Shown one piece after another: positions 22,934-29,371 of a DNA stretch of 30,491 bases. The position numbers and the translations under genes were made by a program. This DNA comes from a virus, in IMG/VR virus record IMGVR_UViG_3300028600_000016, positions 1-30,491 of that record; one strand, written 5' to 3'. Positions within the stretch are counted from its first letter, which is position 1; every line of letters starts with the position of its first letter. The notes under the pieces were generated by a model. It made no database searches. It was not told the origin of the DNA and saw only the letters and a list, made by a program, of their open reading frames with translations.

Positions 22934-24324
22934 ATCCGCCGCGCCTTCCTCTGTGCCTGCTTCATCGAATGCCCGCTATGAGGCATTGCAAAGGTTAAAT
23001 TCCACGCATCAGCCTTGTCCGGCGATATAACGCCGCGCTTCTTGAGCTCGTCTTTTCCTTCGACTTTCAGCTTGTTCGCCGAAGTAATTGAATACTTGGG
23101 TACTGTGAGCTCGGCAATCAGCTCGTCATCATCGGCAAGCTTCACGTTAAGCCCCTCAAGCCACTTCTTAGCCTCGAACCACAGCTCATCCCGAAGCCGC
23201 ATATACTGATCTTTTACCGCTGGAGACTCTGCAACATTCACGCCCGTGACCGGCAAACCAAGCTCTTTAAGCCTATCCACCACGCCCGCACCGATACCGA
23301 TAACGTCAACGAATATGTCTTGAGGTCTCAAAGGAACCGGCGTGTTCTCCCACTCATTGTATATAAGCCCCGATAGTTGCATGGTGTCCTTGTCTCGCCA
23401 CGACTTCACCGGCTCCGGCTGGACATTTCCTTTCCTCTTAGCCAAGGTGCATCGGTCGTCTCCGAACCTAGCCACATCCACGCCCCATCGCATCGGAGCC
23501 GTGAGCGAAGGATCAACCTGCCGAATCTTGGCCGACTCGCACAGATCCAGCGGAATCACAACATCATCTTCAGACTTCGGGAAATCCCCTAGAACACGAA
23601 CCCGGTAGACATTAGAGTCCTCGCCATACTTGACCCGCATATCCTCGATATACTCGGGCGATACCCTGGAGGATGCTTCGCATGGGACGTGGATGCACTT
23701 CCACCGGCCGCGCATCTTGTGGTGGCTGTCGTGGAAATACCCGCTTGTTCTGGTGGGGTTTGAGGTCATCACGACTTTTGCCCCTGGAGTAGACAGCGCG
23801 CCTTGCGCAACCTCGAATATGATATCTTCCACGCCTGACGCCTCATCGATCACGAAAAGCAGGTTATCCTCGTGGAATCCTTGCAGCGCTTCAGGCTTCT
23901 CTTTCCTGGCTGTTCTCGCTACCGCAAAGCTTTCCTTGGGTGCCCCGATCAGCTCCAGCCGCTCGTTCTTGAAATCGAAAAGATGCTTCGCGCTTTCTGG
24001 CATCTTGCCGAGCCATTTCCCTATTTCCGGCCATAGCACGTCTTCGAGCTGCGGCGAGCTTGGTGCAGTGCAAGGTGTTTTCTGGGGGAAAAAGCATGTC
24101 ATATGCCAGATTACTATCCAGGCCAGTAGTGTGGTCTTTCCGACTCCATGCCCTGATCTGATGGATATCCTGCCGCTTTTTACAAGTTCCTGTAGCGCTT
24201 CGATCTGGAAATCCTCTAGTTTTGGGTTCCACATCTCGCGTACAAAGAATACAGGGTCCTCTCGATACTCCCTGATCCTCTGAGCTTTTAGCTCAGTTTT
24301 TGTCTTGTGCTGCGATAAGGGCAT
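22930..24324 (-). CDS. Terminase large subunit
   Basis: The 464-residue product is a packaging motor. The ATPase half has Walker A SGHGVGKTT (residues 57-65), Walker B LLFVIDEA (155-162) and a VVMTSNPTR coupling motif (about 184-192). The nuclease half has acidic residues in GVDVARFGDD (Asp283), FVDVIG (about 340) and the PDKADAW segment (Asp439), matching an RNase H-like site that cuts concatemers. The gene overlaps the small terminase gene by 32 bases. Length and motif spacing are normal. Confidence 0.95.
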   Translation of the reverse strand: MPLSQHKTKTELKAQRIREYREDPVFFVREMWNPKLEDFQIEALQELVKSGRISIRSGHGVGKTTLLAWIVIWHMTCFFPQKTPCTAPSSPQLEDVLWPEIGKWLGKMPESAKHLFDFKNERLELIGAPKESFAVARTARKEKPEALQGFHEDNLLFVIDEASGVEDIIFEVAQGALSTPGAKVVMTSNPTRTSGYFHDSHHKMRGRWKCIHVPCEASSRVSPEYIEDMRVKYGEDSNVYRVRVLGDFPKSEDDVVIPLDLCESAKIRQVDPSLTAPMRWGVDVARFGDDRCTLAKRKGNVQPEPVKSWRDKDTMQLSGLIYNEWENTPVPLRPQDIFVDVIGIGAGVVDRLKELGLPVTGVNVAESPAVKDQYMRLRDELWFEAKKWLEGLNVKLADDDELIAELTVPKYSITSANKLKVEGKDELKKRGVISPDKADAWNLTFAMPHSGHSMKQAQRKARRI

Positions 24325-24655
24325 CGAGGAAATCGCCTTTCACGTTAACATCGGTTTCAGACTTGTCCTTCCACCCGAAGCGGTTCTTCATGTTCATCGA
24401 CCAGACAGTGGCGTTGATATTGCCATCTGCGCAGGCTTCCCGGCCTTTATCCTCCCACCATTGCTGTGAAAGTGACTCTCCTTGTTCTATGGCGTCCGCA
24501 AATTCCGGCTTCTGGGCTATCCATTCATACAGAACAGTCTTCCCTACCCCTAATATTCCCGCTGTTGCTTCCTTGCTGTATCCATCGGCTAGTGACTGCT
24601 TAGCTATCTCACACATCTCGGGCCGATATTTAGGTTTTCGCCCGACTTTCGCCAT
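24293..24655 (-). CDS. Terminase small subunit
   Basis: The 120-residue product begins GRKPKYRPEMCEIAKQSLADG and carries a helix-turn-helix at about 22-50 (SKEATAGILGVGKTVLYEWI), followed by the PEFADAIEQGESLSQQWWEDKG segment frequent in small terminases. It recognises the packaging site and loads the large subunit. First gene of the virion operon, 58 bases downstream of the predicted promoter -10. Confidence 0.88.
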   Translation of the reverse strand: MAKVGRKPKYRPEMCEIAKQSLADGYSKEATAGILGVGKTVLYEWIAQKPEFADAIEQGESLSQQWWEDKGREACADGNINATVWSMNMKNRFGWKDKSETDVNVKGDFLDALIAAQDKN

Positions 24656-24691
24656 GTGTATTTCTTACACTATGTTGTTTAGCTTATGGAA

Positions 24692-24712
24692 CTGCCTTGA
24701 TATATAAGGCAG
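24692..24712 (-). promoter_or_regulatory. Palindrome at the predicted late-operon start site
   Basis: A perfect 7-bp inverted repeat, CTGCCTT/AAGGCAG, with a 7-base AT loop begins next to the -10 at 24713-24718 and covers the expected transcription start. No T-run follows on either strand, so an operator or a 5' leader hairpin fits better than a terminator. Confidence 0.4.
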
Positions 24713-24740
24713 AGTTTATGCTAAAAGCTGTGCTTGTCAA
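24713..24740 (-). promoter_or_regulatory. Sigma70-like promoter for the packaging/virion operon
   Basis: On the minus strand a perfect TTGACA (24740-24735) is followed after 16 bases by TAAACT (24718-24713, four of six matches). It points at the terminase genes. A weaker plus-strand TTGTCA-18-TATACT overlaps it at 24734-24763. The 228-base gap 24656-24883 otherwise shows nothing coding. Confidence 0.5.
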
Positions 24741-24883
24741 GTTTTTGGCGTGACGTGTATACTTTCTGCTGTTTTGTATGCATGTCTGTTGTCATTGTCT
24801 GTTAAAACATCGCTACGTGGTATAGCTCGATGGTCATTGTTTTATATGCGCGCTTGGAACACGGGTTGTTCAAGAGTAGTGGA

Positions 24884-25081
24884 CTAGATAGCGATATCCA
24901 CGTTTTTCTTCGGGAACGAGTAGACTTTCCGGGTATCTTCCGCTAGCGCTACCTGATACAGCCCGGCCTTGGTGATCTTGAGGAATACACAGGTTTTTTC
25001 TATGAAAGGCCTTGCATCGGAGTCCATCCAGTTGTCTCCGGATCTGTTGACTGTGCAGGGTGTTCCGCTCTCAATACCCAT
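24884..25081 (-). CDS. Hypothetical protein, 65 aa
   Basis: The ATG at 25081 lies near the end of the upstream gene, 11 bases before its stop. The product (MGIESGTPCTVNRSGDNWMDSDARPFIEK...) looks like a small beta barrel (TCVFLKITKAGLYQVALAEDTRKVYSF) and has two Cys. A longer frame from 25186 is the wrong-frame extension across the neighbour. No family recognised. Confidence 0.6.
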   Translation of the reverse strand: MGIESGTPCTVNRSGDNWMDSDARPFIEKTCVFLKITKAGLYQVALAEDTRKVYSFPKKNVDIAI

Positions 25082-25280
25082 CGTATCCGTGCTGCAGGTA
25101 GTGCCAGGTCCGGTTTTCAATGGCGCGTATTTGGTTGTAGCTTGGCCAGTAGTCGGGGTATAGCCGTGGTACTGGCTCCCACTCACTTGTTACGGGGTTT
25201 TTGCGCCACATCTGAGCCGAGCCTTTAGCCCAACATTCCCGATGAACCTTGGTTATTTCTCTCTCTAGCTTAGAAGTCAT
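25071..25280 (-). CDS. Hypothetical aromatic-rich protein, 69 aa
   Basis: GAGGA lies before the ATG. The product is rich in Trp/Tyr (WEPVPRLYPDYWPSYNQIRAI...) with a basic helical N-terminus. First gene of a short minus operon driven by the extended -10 promoter at 25307-25315. No family recognised. Confidence 0.62.
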   Translation of the reverse strand: MTSKLEREITKVHRECWAKGSAQMWRKNPVTSEWEPVPRLYPDYWPSYNQIRAIENRTWHYLQHGYDGY

Positions 25281-25306
25281 CTTCTTATATCCTCTTGATT
25301 TCCTTA

Positions 25307-25335
25307 ATTATAGCACAAAAGATCCGTTTCTTTTG
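25307..25335 (-). promoter_or_regulatory. Extended -10 promoter with upstream inverted repeat
   Basis: TGCTATAAT on the minus strand (25315-25307) is a perfect extended -10 about 27 bases before the ATG at 25280. Where a -35 would lie there is instead an inverted repeat CAAAAGA/TCTTTTG (25316-25335), a candidate activator or repressor site. Confidence 0.5.
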
Positions 25336-25345
25336 GTGTTTGTGC

Positions 25346-25374
25346 TTGACAACTTAGCTCATTACTAGTAATAT
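25346..25374 (+). promoter_or_regulatory. Sigma70-like promoter with palindromic operator
   Basis: TTGACA (25346-25351), a 17-base spacer and TAATAT (25369-25374) face the small genes from 25412. A perfect 12-base palindrome ATTACTAGTAAT (25361-25372) overlaps the -10, a likely repressor site. With the minus promoter at 25307 it forms a divergent control region. Confidence 0.6.
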
Positions 25375-25411
25375 ATTAACCACAGTAAGCAACCAACCAG
25401 AGAGAAACGAA

Positions 25412-25495
25412 ATGAGCACCAATACCAGAAAGGCAAAACCCACAGCATACTGGAGTGAGACTCTAAAACGGTTCGTTACCATTCCCCAAGACTAG
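25412..25495 (+). CDS. Small basic protein, 27 aa
   Basis: MSTNTRKAKPTAYWSETLKR... follows an AGAGAG ribosome site 38 bases after the predicted -10. It is short and basic, with no recognisable domain. It is the first frame of a plus-strand mini-operon; an RNA or leader role is equally possible. Confidence 0.4.
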   Translation: MSTNTRKAKPTAYWSETLKRFVTIPQD

Positions 25496-25539
25496 CAGGC
25501 CAACACCGCCAAGGACGGCACAACCGGAGATCGAGAAAA

Positions 25540-25611
25540 ATGAACGACTGGAAGATATTTACACTAACCCTGGTATTGATGCTGGCTGTTTTTGTTGTGG
25601 CGGTGCCGTGA
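25540..25611 (+). CDS. Tiny membrane peptide, 23 aa
   Basis: GGAG lies upstream of the ATG, and the product has a single hydrophobic span (FTLTLVLMLAVFVVAVP). Its TGA overlaps the next ATG (TGATG), supporting translation. Role unknown. Confidence 0.45.
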   Translation: MNDWKIFTLTLVLMLAVFVVAVP

Positions 25612-25817
25612 TGAAAGAAGCAGACTCGGAATATCTCAAGAAGGCAGAGAAGCGAGAAAAGAACCGGGAATACCAGGCGGCATGCAAGAAGCGCAAACGG
25701 GATGCCGGACTGGTTCCTGTCGAGGTATGGATACAGCCGGATATGAAGTATCTTCTTACTGAGTTTGCCGACCGAATACGTGCCGCTAGATGGAGGGAAG
25801 AAACGCCGAAACCATAA
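25611..25817 (+). CDS. Small basic protein, possible ribbon-helix-helix regulator, 68 aa
   Basis: The N-terminal half is a very charged helix (KKAEKREKNREYQAACKKRKR). It is followed by VPVEVWIQPDMKYLLTEFADRIR, whose strand-then-helix pattern resembles ribbon-helix-helix DNA-binding proteins (Arc/CopG type). If correct, it could bind the palindrome over its own promoter at 25361-25372. ATG at 25611 is preferred to the GTG at 25608 because it couples to the preceding stop. It ends just before the opposing terminator. Confidence 0.5.
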   Translation: MKEADSEYLKKAEKREKNREYQAACKKRKRDAGLVPVEVWIQPDMKYLLTEFADRIRAARWREETPKP

Positions 25818-25853
25818 AAAACGCCCCGGTCTGCTCATCAACGGACCGGGGCG
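25817..25853 (-). terminator. Rho-independent terminator of the right-arm minus operon
   Basis: A perfect 10-bp GC-rich stem, CGCCCCGGTC/GACCGGGGCG (25822-25831 and 25844-25853), with a 12-base loop is followed on the minus strand by six T. It ends transcription coming leftward through 25949; on the plus strand no T-run follows, so it works mainly in one direction. Confidence 0.9.
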
Positions 25854-25948
25854 AAGTCTCAACCAGAGAGGGTATAAGAGCGTTCATTATAGCACTTTAA
25901 CCGGAGATAGAGTGAATCTGTTTCAGTTTTATTTGTTTGGTGTCATTG

Positions 25949-26584
25949 CTAGCTAACGCCTATACTGAAATCTATGGCCATTTGCTTGGCGTCTTCTAAT
26001 GTTTCCGCTGTCCATTCGCCACGTCCGCATTTCACAACGGAATAGGCGTCTTTTGCTATGTCCACTGCTTCAAGACTTCCTATTTCGTCATTTCCGATAG
26101 ATTCCAATGCCTCATCAATACTTTCAGCTATTGGGATAATCTGCTGGCTATGCAGTATCCTTATCCCGCTTCGGTCATCAAGAATCTGGCATTCGGCCCG
26201 TTTTTCGTCCGCGCGTTCCTGGCTGATGTTGGCGAAGAATTCAGCGTGATCGTTTATCAACCCTTCCGGTGTATCTGCTACGTAGTGGCAATCCCCCTTT
26301 CCACAGGTTGATCCGATAGTGAATCCGTAAATCGCCCTATGGCTCCAACCGTACCATTTCTGCTCTGTTGGGCTGAATCCTACGCCATTAGTGAGGCTTT
26401 CTGTAACTTTATGCTCTGCCAAGAATTTCAGAAGCGAGTCGTCTTCGAACCCTACAAAGGTGATATAGCTGCCGTCAAACTTGCTTACATAAGAATCCGG
26501 AATATCATCCGGGTCGCCGATGGAATCAAACCCTGTTGTCTTTTCGCTTTTTGCCACTTTTTCAAGCCATTCCTGAACTTTCAT
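25949..26584 (-). CDS. Conserved-looking phage hypothetical protein, 211 aa
   Basis: Good ribosome site (AGAGGAAAAG) before the ATG. The product has a WYGWSHRAIYGFTIGSTCGKGDCHY block (about 77-101) that recurs in unnamed phage proteins. A helical middle and a C-terminal VKCGRGEWTAETLEDAKQMAIDF segment follow. No enzymatic motif is clear. Last gene of the minus operon, 96 bases before its terminator stem. Confidence 0.7.
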   Translation of the reverse strand: MKVQEWLEKVAKSEKTTGFDSIGDPDDIPDSYVSKFDGSYITFVGFEDDSLLKFLAEHKVTESLTNGVGFSPTEQKWYGWSHRAIYGFTIGSTCGKGDCHYVADTPEGLINDHAEFFANISQERADEKRAECQILDDRSGIRILHSQQIIPIAESIDEALESIGNDEIGSLEAVDIAKDAYSVVKCGRGEWTAETLEDAKQMAIDFSIGVS

Positions 26585-26676
26585 TTCTTTTCCTCTTTAG
26601 TTGTTGTACCTCTGCGCTTGCAGTCTTCTAGCGCGATCCTAATGCCCTCGCTAATGATGCCGTCGGTTGGGCGACC

Positions 26677-26928
26677 CTACTCAGTCCATTCCGAACACCC
26701 CGCGACACCCGGATAGATCAGTTTTCTGTGATAGTGCAGACCGTCTTTGTGCCACACTACCGCATCTCTGGGGTTCTCCCGGTTAACTTTACAGTCCCCT
26801 AGCCCGCCTGGCGGGTTGATTTCGTCGGGCTCGTAGTGGGCGCATTCTGAACAGATCCTTGACGATCCCCCTTGAGCAACCGATAGGCTAGCGCCGCTTG
26901 GAGCGGGACTTGCCCATTGCCAAGTGCT
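26677..26928 (-). pseudogene. Zinc-ribbon frame without a start codon (decayed gene)
   Basis: An open frame of 84 codons ends in TAG at 26677. It encodes CSECAHYEPDEINPPGGLGDC and a final GCSEW, a four-Cys pattern with the NPPxGxGxC element of small phage zinc proteins. No ATG, GTG or TTG lies in this frame between the upstream stop and the first Cys. A run of five G at the junction with the methyltransferase-like frame suggests a one-base loss or gene fusion. The rest of the gap (26585-26676) shows only the ribosome site for the next gene. Confidence 0.5.
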
Positions 26929-26942
26929 TTAATGCGGTTATT
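26868..26942 (-). pseudogene. C-terminal remnant of a DNA cytosine methyltransferase
   Basis: The frame reads NNRIKALGNGQVPLQAALAY followed by RLLKG. This matches the last conserved block (motif X region) of phage C5-cytosine methyltransferases, where RIKALGN..VP is the usual signature. No other methyltransferase motif (PC, ENV) is found, and the upstream frame is only a shadow of the 47-aa gene. It is therefore a leftover of a deleted gene, not an active enzyme. Confidence 0.6.
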
Positions 26943-27081
26943 CCCACACTTCCTTCTGTTCTTTCTCTGCCCGTTTTCGTTCGTGGTAAGCGTCTCGGAT
27001 CTTGCGCAGCAACCCAAATTCCGCTTCTTTCCCGGTAGGCTTGCGCTTCGGCACCGTGAACCAGCCATACTCTACTTTCAT
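26938..27081 (-). CDS. Small basic protein, 47 aa
   Basis: ATG overlaps the stop of the Lar gene (ATGA). The product (MKVEYGWFTVPKRKPTGKEAEFG...) is mostly a charged helix. It overlaps the methyltransferase remnant by five bases. Not recognised, but the coupling and composition support a real gene. Confidence 0.55.
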   Translation of the reverse strand: MKVEYGWFTVPKRKPTGKEAEFGLLRKIRDAYHERKRAEKEQKEVWE

Positions 27082-27428
27082 CCTTTCGCCCTCTCAAACT
27101 CATCGACGAGATCCTGGATCTTCTGGAACTGCCGGGTTAGCCTGCGCTTGTTGGTCTCTGTGTTCAGGTAGCAAATGTCCGTTAGTATCTTGCTCAGCGT
27201 ATCCGCTTCGTGATTCGCACGGGATACTTGCTGTTGAAGTTGTGTTAGGTCCACTGATTTTCCCTCTCGCCTATTCCACGCTTTGATTGCTTCGCTTTTA
27301 TGCGGGAACGCCACCGTTCTGGCTCCGCAGTCGTTGCATATCACACTATAATGACCATGTAGCTTCATTACCCGGTTACTGTCATCCCCGCAAAATGGGC
27401 AAGGTAACGCTTCATCTCGTTTAGTCAT
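27078..27428 (-). CDS. Lar-family restriction alleviation-like protein with coiled-coil extension
   Basis: The ATG at 27428 has AGGA just upstream; the longer frame from 27494 enters the previous gene. The first 55 residues form a Lar-type zinc ribbon: CPFCG (10-14), CNDCG (31-35) and the ending AIKAWNRR (47-54). Lar of the Rac prophage reduces type I restriction by affecting modification. Residues about 58-116 are a helical extension not present in the shortest family members. A similar C-terminal end is seen at the left edge of the window. Confidence 0.78.
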   Translation of the reverse strand: MTKRDEALPCPFCGDDSNRVMKLHGHYSVICNDCGARTVAFPHKSEAIKAWNRREGKSVDLTQLQQQVSRANHEADTLSKILTDICYLNTETNKRRLTRQFQKIQDLVDEFERAKG

Positions 27429-27439
27429 TTTCCTATTAT
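27415..27439. repeat. 25-base direct repeat, copy 1 (gene-start region of Lar gene)
   Basis: This 25-base sequence, which covers the ribosome site, ATG and first codons (MTKR) of the Lar gene, occurs identically at 27842-27866 at the start of the next gene upstream. Confidence 0.95.
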
Positions 27440-27855
27440 CCCTCCATGGCTTCCAGTGCATACTCGTATCCGTCCCAGTTATCGACGCCCGCACCTTCGA
27501 GCGCGTCCAGAAAAGCCAGTTTCCTTATTGTTTCTGCGTTTTCGTCTGCTTCAGGCCCTTGCAGCCTCGCAATGTGGTGTTCTGCCCGTAAAAGCTCTTT
27601 TTCTAGTTGGCTGATCCTCGTTCCCGCTTTTCTCGCGTCTTTTTGCAGCTGTTCGTTCTCCGCTTCCAGCGCTTTGTTCTGCATCCGCGACCCCTCCAGC
27701 TTATGGTCTGTATCGCGCAATGTGGCCTCAACCTGCTGTGTCGCTCTGGATAGCTGCTTTATGTTTACGCCATCCGGATACAACCGCTGAAACATTTCTT
27801 TCTGTCTGTCTGTGCATAATTCAAGTATTGCGTTCAAGTATTCTCGTTTAGTCAT
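27436..27855 (-). CDS. Coiled-coil hypothetical protein, 139 aa
   Basis: Begins MTKREYLNAILELCTDRQKE. The first 45 residues form a compact helical domain (FQRLYPDGVNIKQLSRA), and residues about 45-105 form a continuous coiled coil. The tail (VDNWDGYEYALEAMEG) is acidic. Similar proteins are found in phage early regions without known function. The start overlaps the stop of the P-like gene and shares a 25-base start region with the Lar gene. Confidence 0.7.
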   Translation of the reverse strand: MTKREYLNAILELCTDRQKEMFQRLYPDGVNIKQLSRATQQVEATLRDTDHKLEGSRMQNKALEAENEQLQKDARKAGTRISQLEKELLRAEHHIARLQGPEADENAETIRKLAFLDALEGAGVDNWDGYEYALEAMEG

Positions 27856-27866
27856 TTTCCTATTAT
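27842..27866. repeat. 25-base direct repeat, copy 2 (gene-start region of coiled-coil gene)
   Basis: Identical to 27415-27439. Here the repeat also encodes the last residues (IIGK) of the P-like protein, while in copy 1 the same bases are non-coding upstream of the start. Confidence 0.95.
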
Positions 27867-28271
27867 ACCTCTCGCTTCTGTTAAGTATCTCTCCGCGATC
27901 TCACGGCTTTCGGCCTTGGTTCTGCGTGGTAGGGCAAGCTGGTTTCTTCTGTTGGCTGCTGTCGGTCGCAGGCTCTTATATGCCAGTTGAAAATCCGCCC
28001 TGGTGAATGGCTTGTTGTGCGTGTCCAGGCAGTAGGTAAGCGCCTTAGCCACATATTCAAGACTCTTCCCGTCGATACTTGCCAGCCAGGACCGCTCCCA
28101 TATTTGTTGTGTCTTCTCGTCGTCCAGCGTCGCCAGGAACAATCCCCCGTAATTCGCGGCCATACTCTGAAAAAGCCGCTTGATTATCTCCGTGTCTTCC
28201 GCGCCATATTTCGGCGGCGCGGGCGCTTGCGCTTTGAGGCTTGCTCTGTGGTATTCCGCTGCTTGTTTCAT
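27852..28271 (-). CDS. Replication protein P-like helicase loader
   Basis: The 139-residue product resembles the phage replication protein P group, which recruits the host DnaB helicase. Signs are EIIKRLFQSMAANYG (about 28-42), an IWERSWLASIDG block, and KSLEYVAKALTYCLDTHNKPFTRADFQLAYKSLRP (in two parts), the family's most recognisable region. ATG at 28271 is preferred over a TTG at 28316. It overlaps the upstream O-like frame by 215 bases, which is unusual. The basic end carries NRRNQLALPRRTKAE. Confidence 0.68.
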   Translation of the reverse strand: MKQAAEYHRASLKAQAPAPPKYGAEDTEIIKRLFQSMAANYGGLFLATLDDEKTQQIWERSWLASIDGKSLEYVAKALTYCLDTHNKPFTRADFQLAYKSLRPTAANRRNQLALPRRTKAESREIAERYLTEARGIIGK

Positions 28272-28488
28272 GTCCGCTGTTTCTCGGTGGAAATATGCCT
28301 GTCCATCGGTTCGCAATAGTTGTGTCGATGGCTTCTATCTGTTGGGGTATTGTCAATTTTAGTAGTATGTTCGCGTTCTTTTTTCTGGCTAAGTCTGTGA
28401 GCGGCTTTCGTATCTCTTTGCGGTGTTGCTCGAACTCTGACCAGGCTGTTGGGTCTATGCCTTCTGGTAACGTCCAATCACTTGTCAT
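28057..28488 (-). CDS. Replication initiator O-like C-terminal domain protein, 143 aa
   Basis: Residues 5-70 (LPEGIDPTAWSEFEQHRKEI, KPLTDLARKKNANILLKL, IANRWTGIFPPRN) match the C-terminal domain of phage replication initiators, where a 'WxxFxxHRxxIKKPLT...NxWxGxFPP' layout precedes the end. No N-terminal DNA-binding domain is attached, as the upstream gene codes for something else. After about residue 72 the chain loses family character and overlaps the P-like gene in another frame, so the natural end may be earlier or a frameshift may join the two. ATG directly follows the upstream stop. Confidence 0.65.
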   Translation of the reverse strand: MTSDWTLPEGIDPTAWSEFEQHRKEIRKPLTDLARKKNANILLKLTIPQQIEAIDTTIANRWTGIFPPRNSGHETSSGIPQSKPQSASARAAEIWRGRHGDNQAAFSEYGRELRGIVPGDAGRREDTTNMGAVLAGKYRREES

Positions 28489-29247
28489 TTATGTCACCTT
28501 GTAATCTTTCTTTATAACGCCTATGGATTGATCCCCGACAACGCAATTCCTAACCCAGATATTCCCCGCTGTCGGGTGTCTCCTGATGTGCCCCCGCCTT
28601 AAATGCAGTCGAGGGCTGTTCCTGTCACCCTCAAGCTCTACCCCTCCTGTTGTTGGGTTTCTATGGCGTATAGTCAAAGTCCTGTATTCAAAAAGAGGTA
28701 ACTTCCCGTTTTTTATTCGCTTTTTGTTCAGCGCAGCGTCCGGCAGAGTTACATTAGAATCAACATTAGTACAATTCAGGATCTGGCAAAGCATCATTAA
28801 GTTTGCACCTGCAATCTGCCCCATCTGAATTAGTCCTTCTTCCGGAGTTTCCTTGAAATATTCAGTCGCTCGCCCAACTTTAAACCTATACATTCTCGTT
28901 TCTTCCACCCACGAAATACCAATAACCAAGTTCTGAGGGTGAATTTCTGTGCCTTTCCTGCCCTGGAATAAATAACACCTGATTTCTTCGTCTTTTTCTT
29001 CCTGCTCTGCAATGAGGATCATATGCTTTACTTCTGCCGCTTCGTCCCGCTTTTCCATTTCAAAATACACTATAGGAAAAGGCAGGTTCTGCCACTCTAA
29101 AAGGCTCGGCGTCGGCAGGGCATCCGTAAAAAAGAAAAACTTCGCCGCTTTCTTTATTGTTTTCTCCATGTACCCCAGGAAATTTGCCCCATCTGAGTCT
29201 CCAGGCTCTCGCGTTTGAAGTAGTTTAATTAATTTATGTGCTCTCAT
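28489..29247 (-). CDS. Conserved-looking phage hypothetical protein, 252 aa
   Basis: The C-terminal third holds SPRLHLRRGHIRRHPTAGN followed by IWVRNCVVG and IKKDYKV, a signature that recurs in unnamed phage proteins of this size. The N-terminal two thirds are alpha/beta with LPFPIVYFEMEKR and NLVIGISWVEETRMYRF strands. No catalytic motif is assigned. It is the first gene after the promoter-terminator element and precedes the replication genes, so an early role is likely. Confidence 0.7.
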   Translation of the reverse strand: MRAHKLIKLLQTREPGDSDGANFLGYMEKTIKKAAKFFFFTDALPTPSLLEWQNLPFPIVYFEMEKRDEAAEVKHMILIAEQEEKDEEIRCYLFQGRKGTEIHPQNLVIGISWVEETRMYRFKVGRATEYFKETPEEGLIQMGQIAGANLMMLCQILNCTNVDSNVTLPDAALNKKRIKNGKLPLFEYRTLTIRHRNPTTGGVELEGDRNSPRLHLRRGHIRRHPTAGNIWVRNCVVGDQSIGVIKKDYKVT

Positions 29248-29260
29248 TTATCGCACCAAT

Positions 29261-29332
29261 AAAAAAGGCCAGTCCCCTCGAATCGTTTGAGACGGGTAGC
29301 AAGCAACCCACGATCCAAAGACACTGGCCTTT
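29261..29332 (-). terminator. Rho-independent terminator (long-loop) before the 252-aa gene
   Basis: AAAGGCCAGT (29332-29323 on the minus strand) pairs perfectly with ACTGGCCTTT (29273-29264), followed by T at 29266-29261. The 49-base loop contains a GGGT/ACCC hairpin. It lies 14 bases before the ATG of the next gene, so read-through must be possible or regulated. Confidence 0.65.
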
Positions 29333-29365
29333 GTCAACTTGCTTTCTACGGGTCTCAAACCGTTG
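29261..29365 (-). ncRNA. Candidate small RNA or attenuator leader, about 105 nt
   Basis: Transcription from the promoter at 29372-29399 would begin at about 29365. The transcript first forms half of a long imperfect stem (29339-29360 with 29285-29306: 9+4+6 pairs). Its loop contains one arm of a perfect 10-bp terminator stem (29323-29332 with 29264-29273), so the two stems interlock. It ends in a run of six T. Both a free sRNA and a leader controlling the gene at 29247 are possible. Confidence 0.6.
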
Positions 29366-29371
29366 AATTTC

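Noticed and set aside
23630-24283. 217-aa plus-strand frame
   Set aside because: Antisense to the terminase large subunit, whose motifs are intact in the minus frame.
24734-24763. Plus-strand TTGTCA-18-TATACT promoter-like pair
   Set aside because: Faces minus-strand genes; probably a by-product of the minus TTGACA at the same place, though a weak antisense promoter is not excluded.
27842-27866. 25-base repeats as a possible attachment site pair
   Set aside because: Both pairs overlap ribosome sites or start codons of neighbouring genes and no integrase is present; gene-start duplication explains them better.
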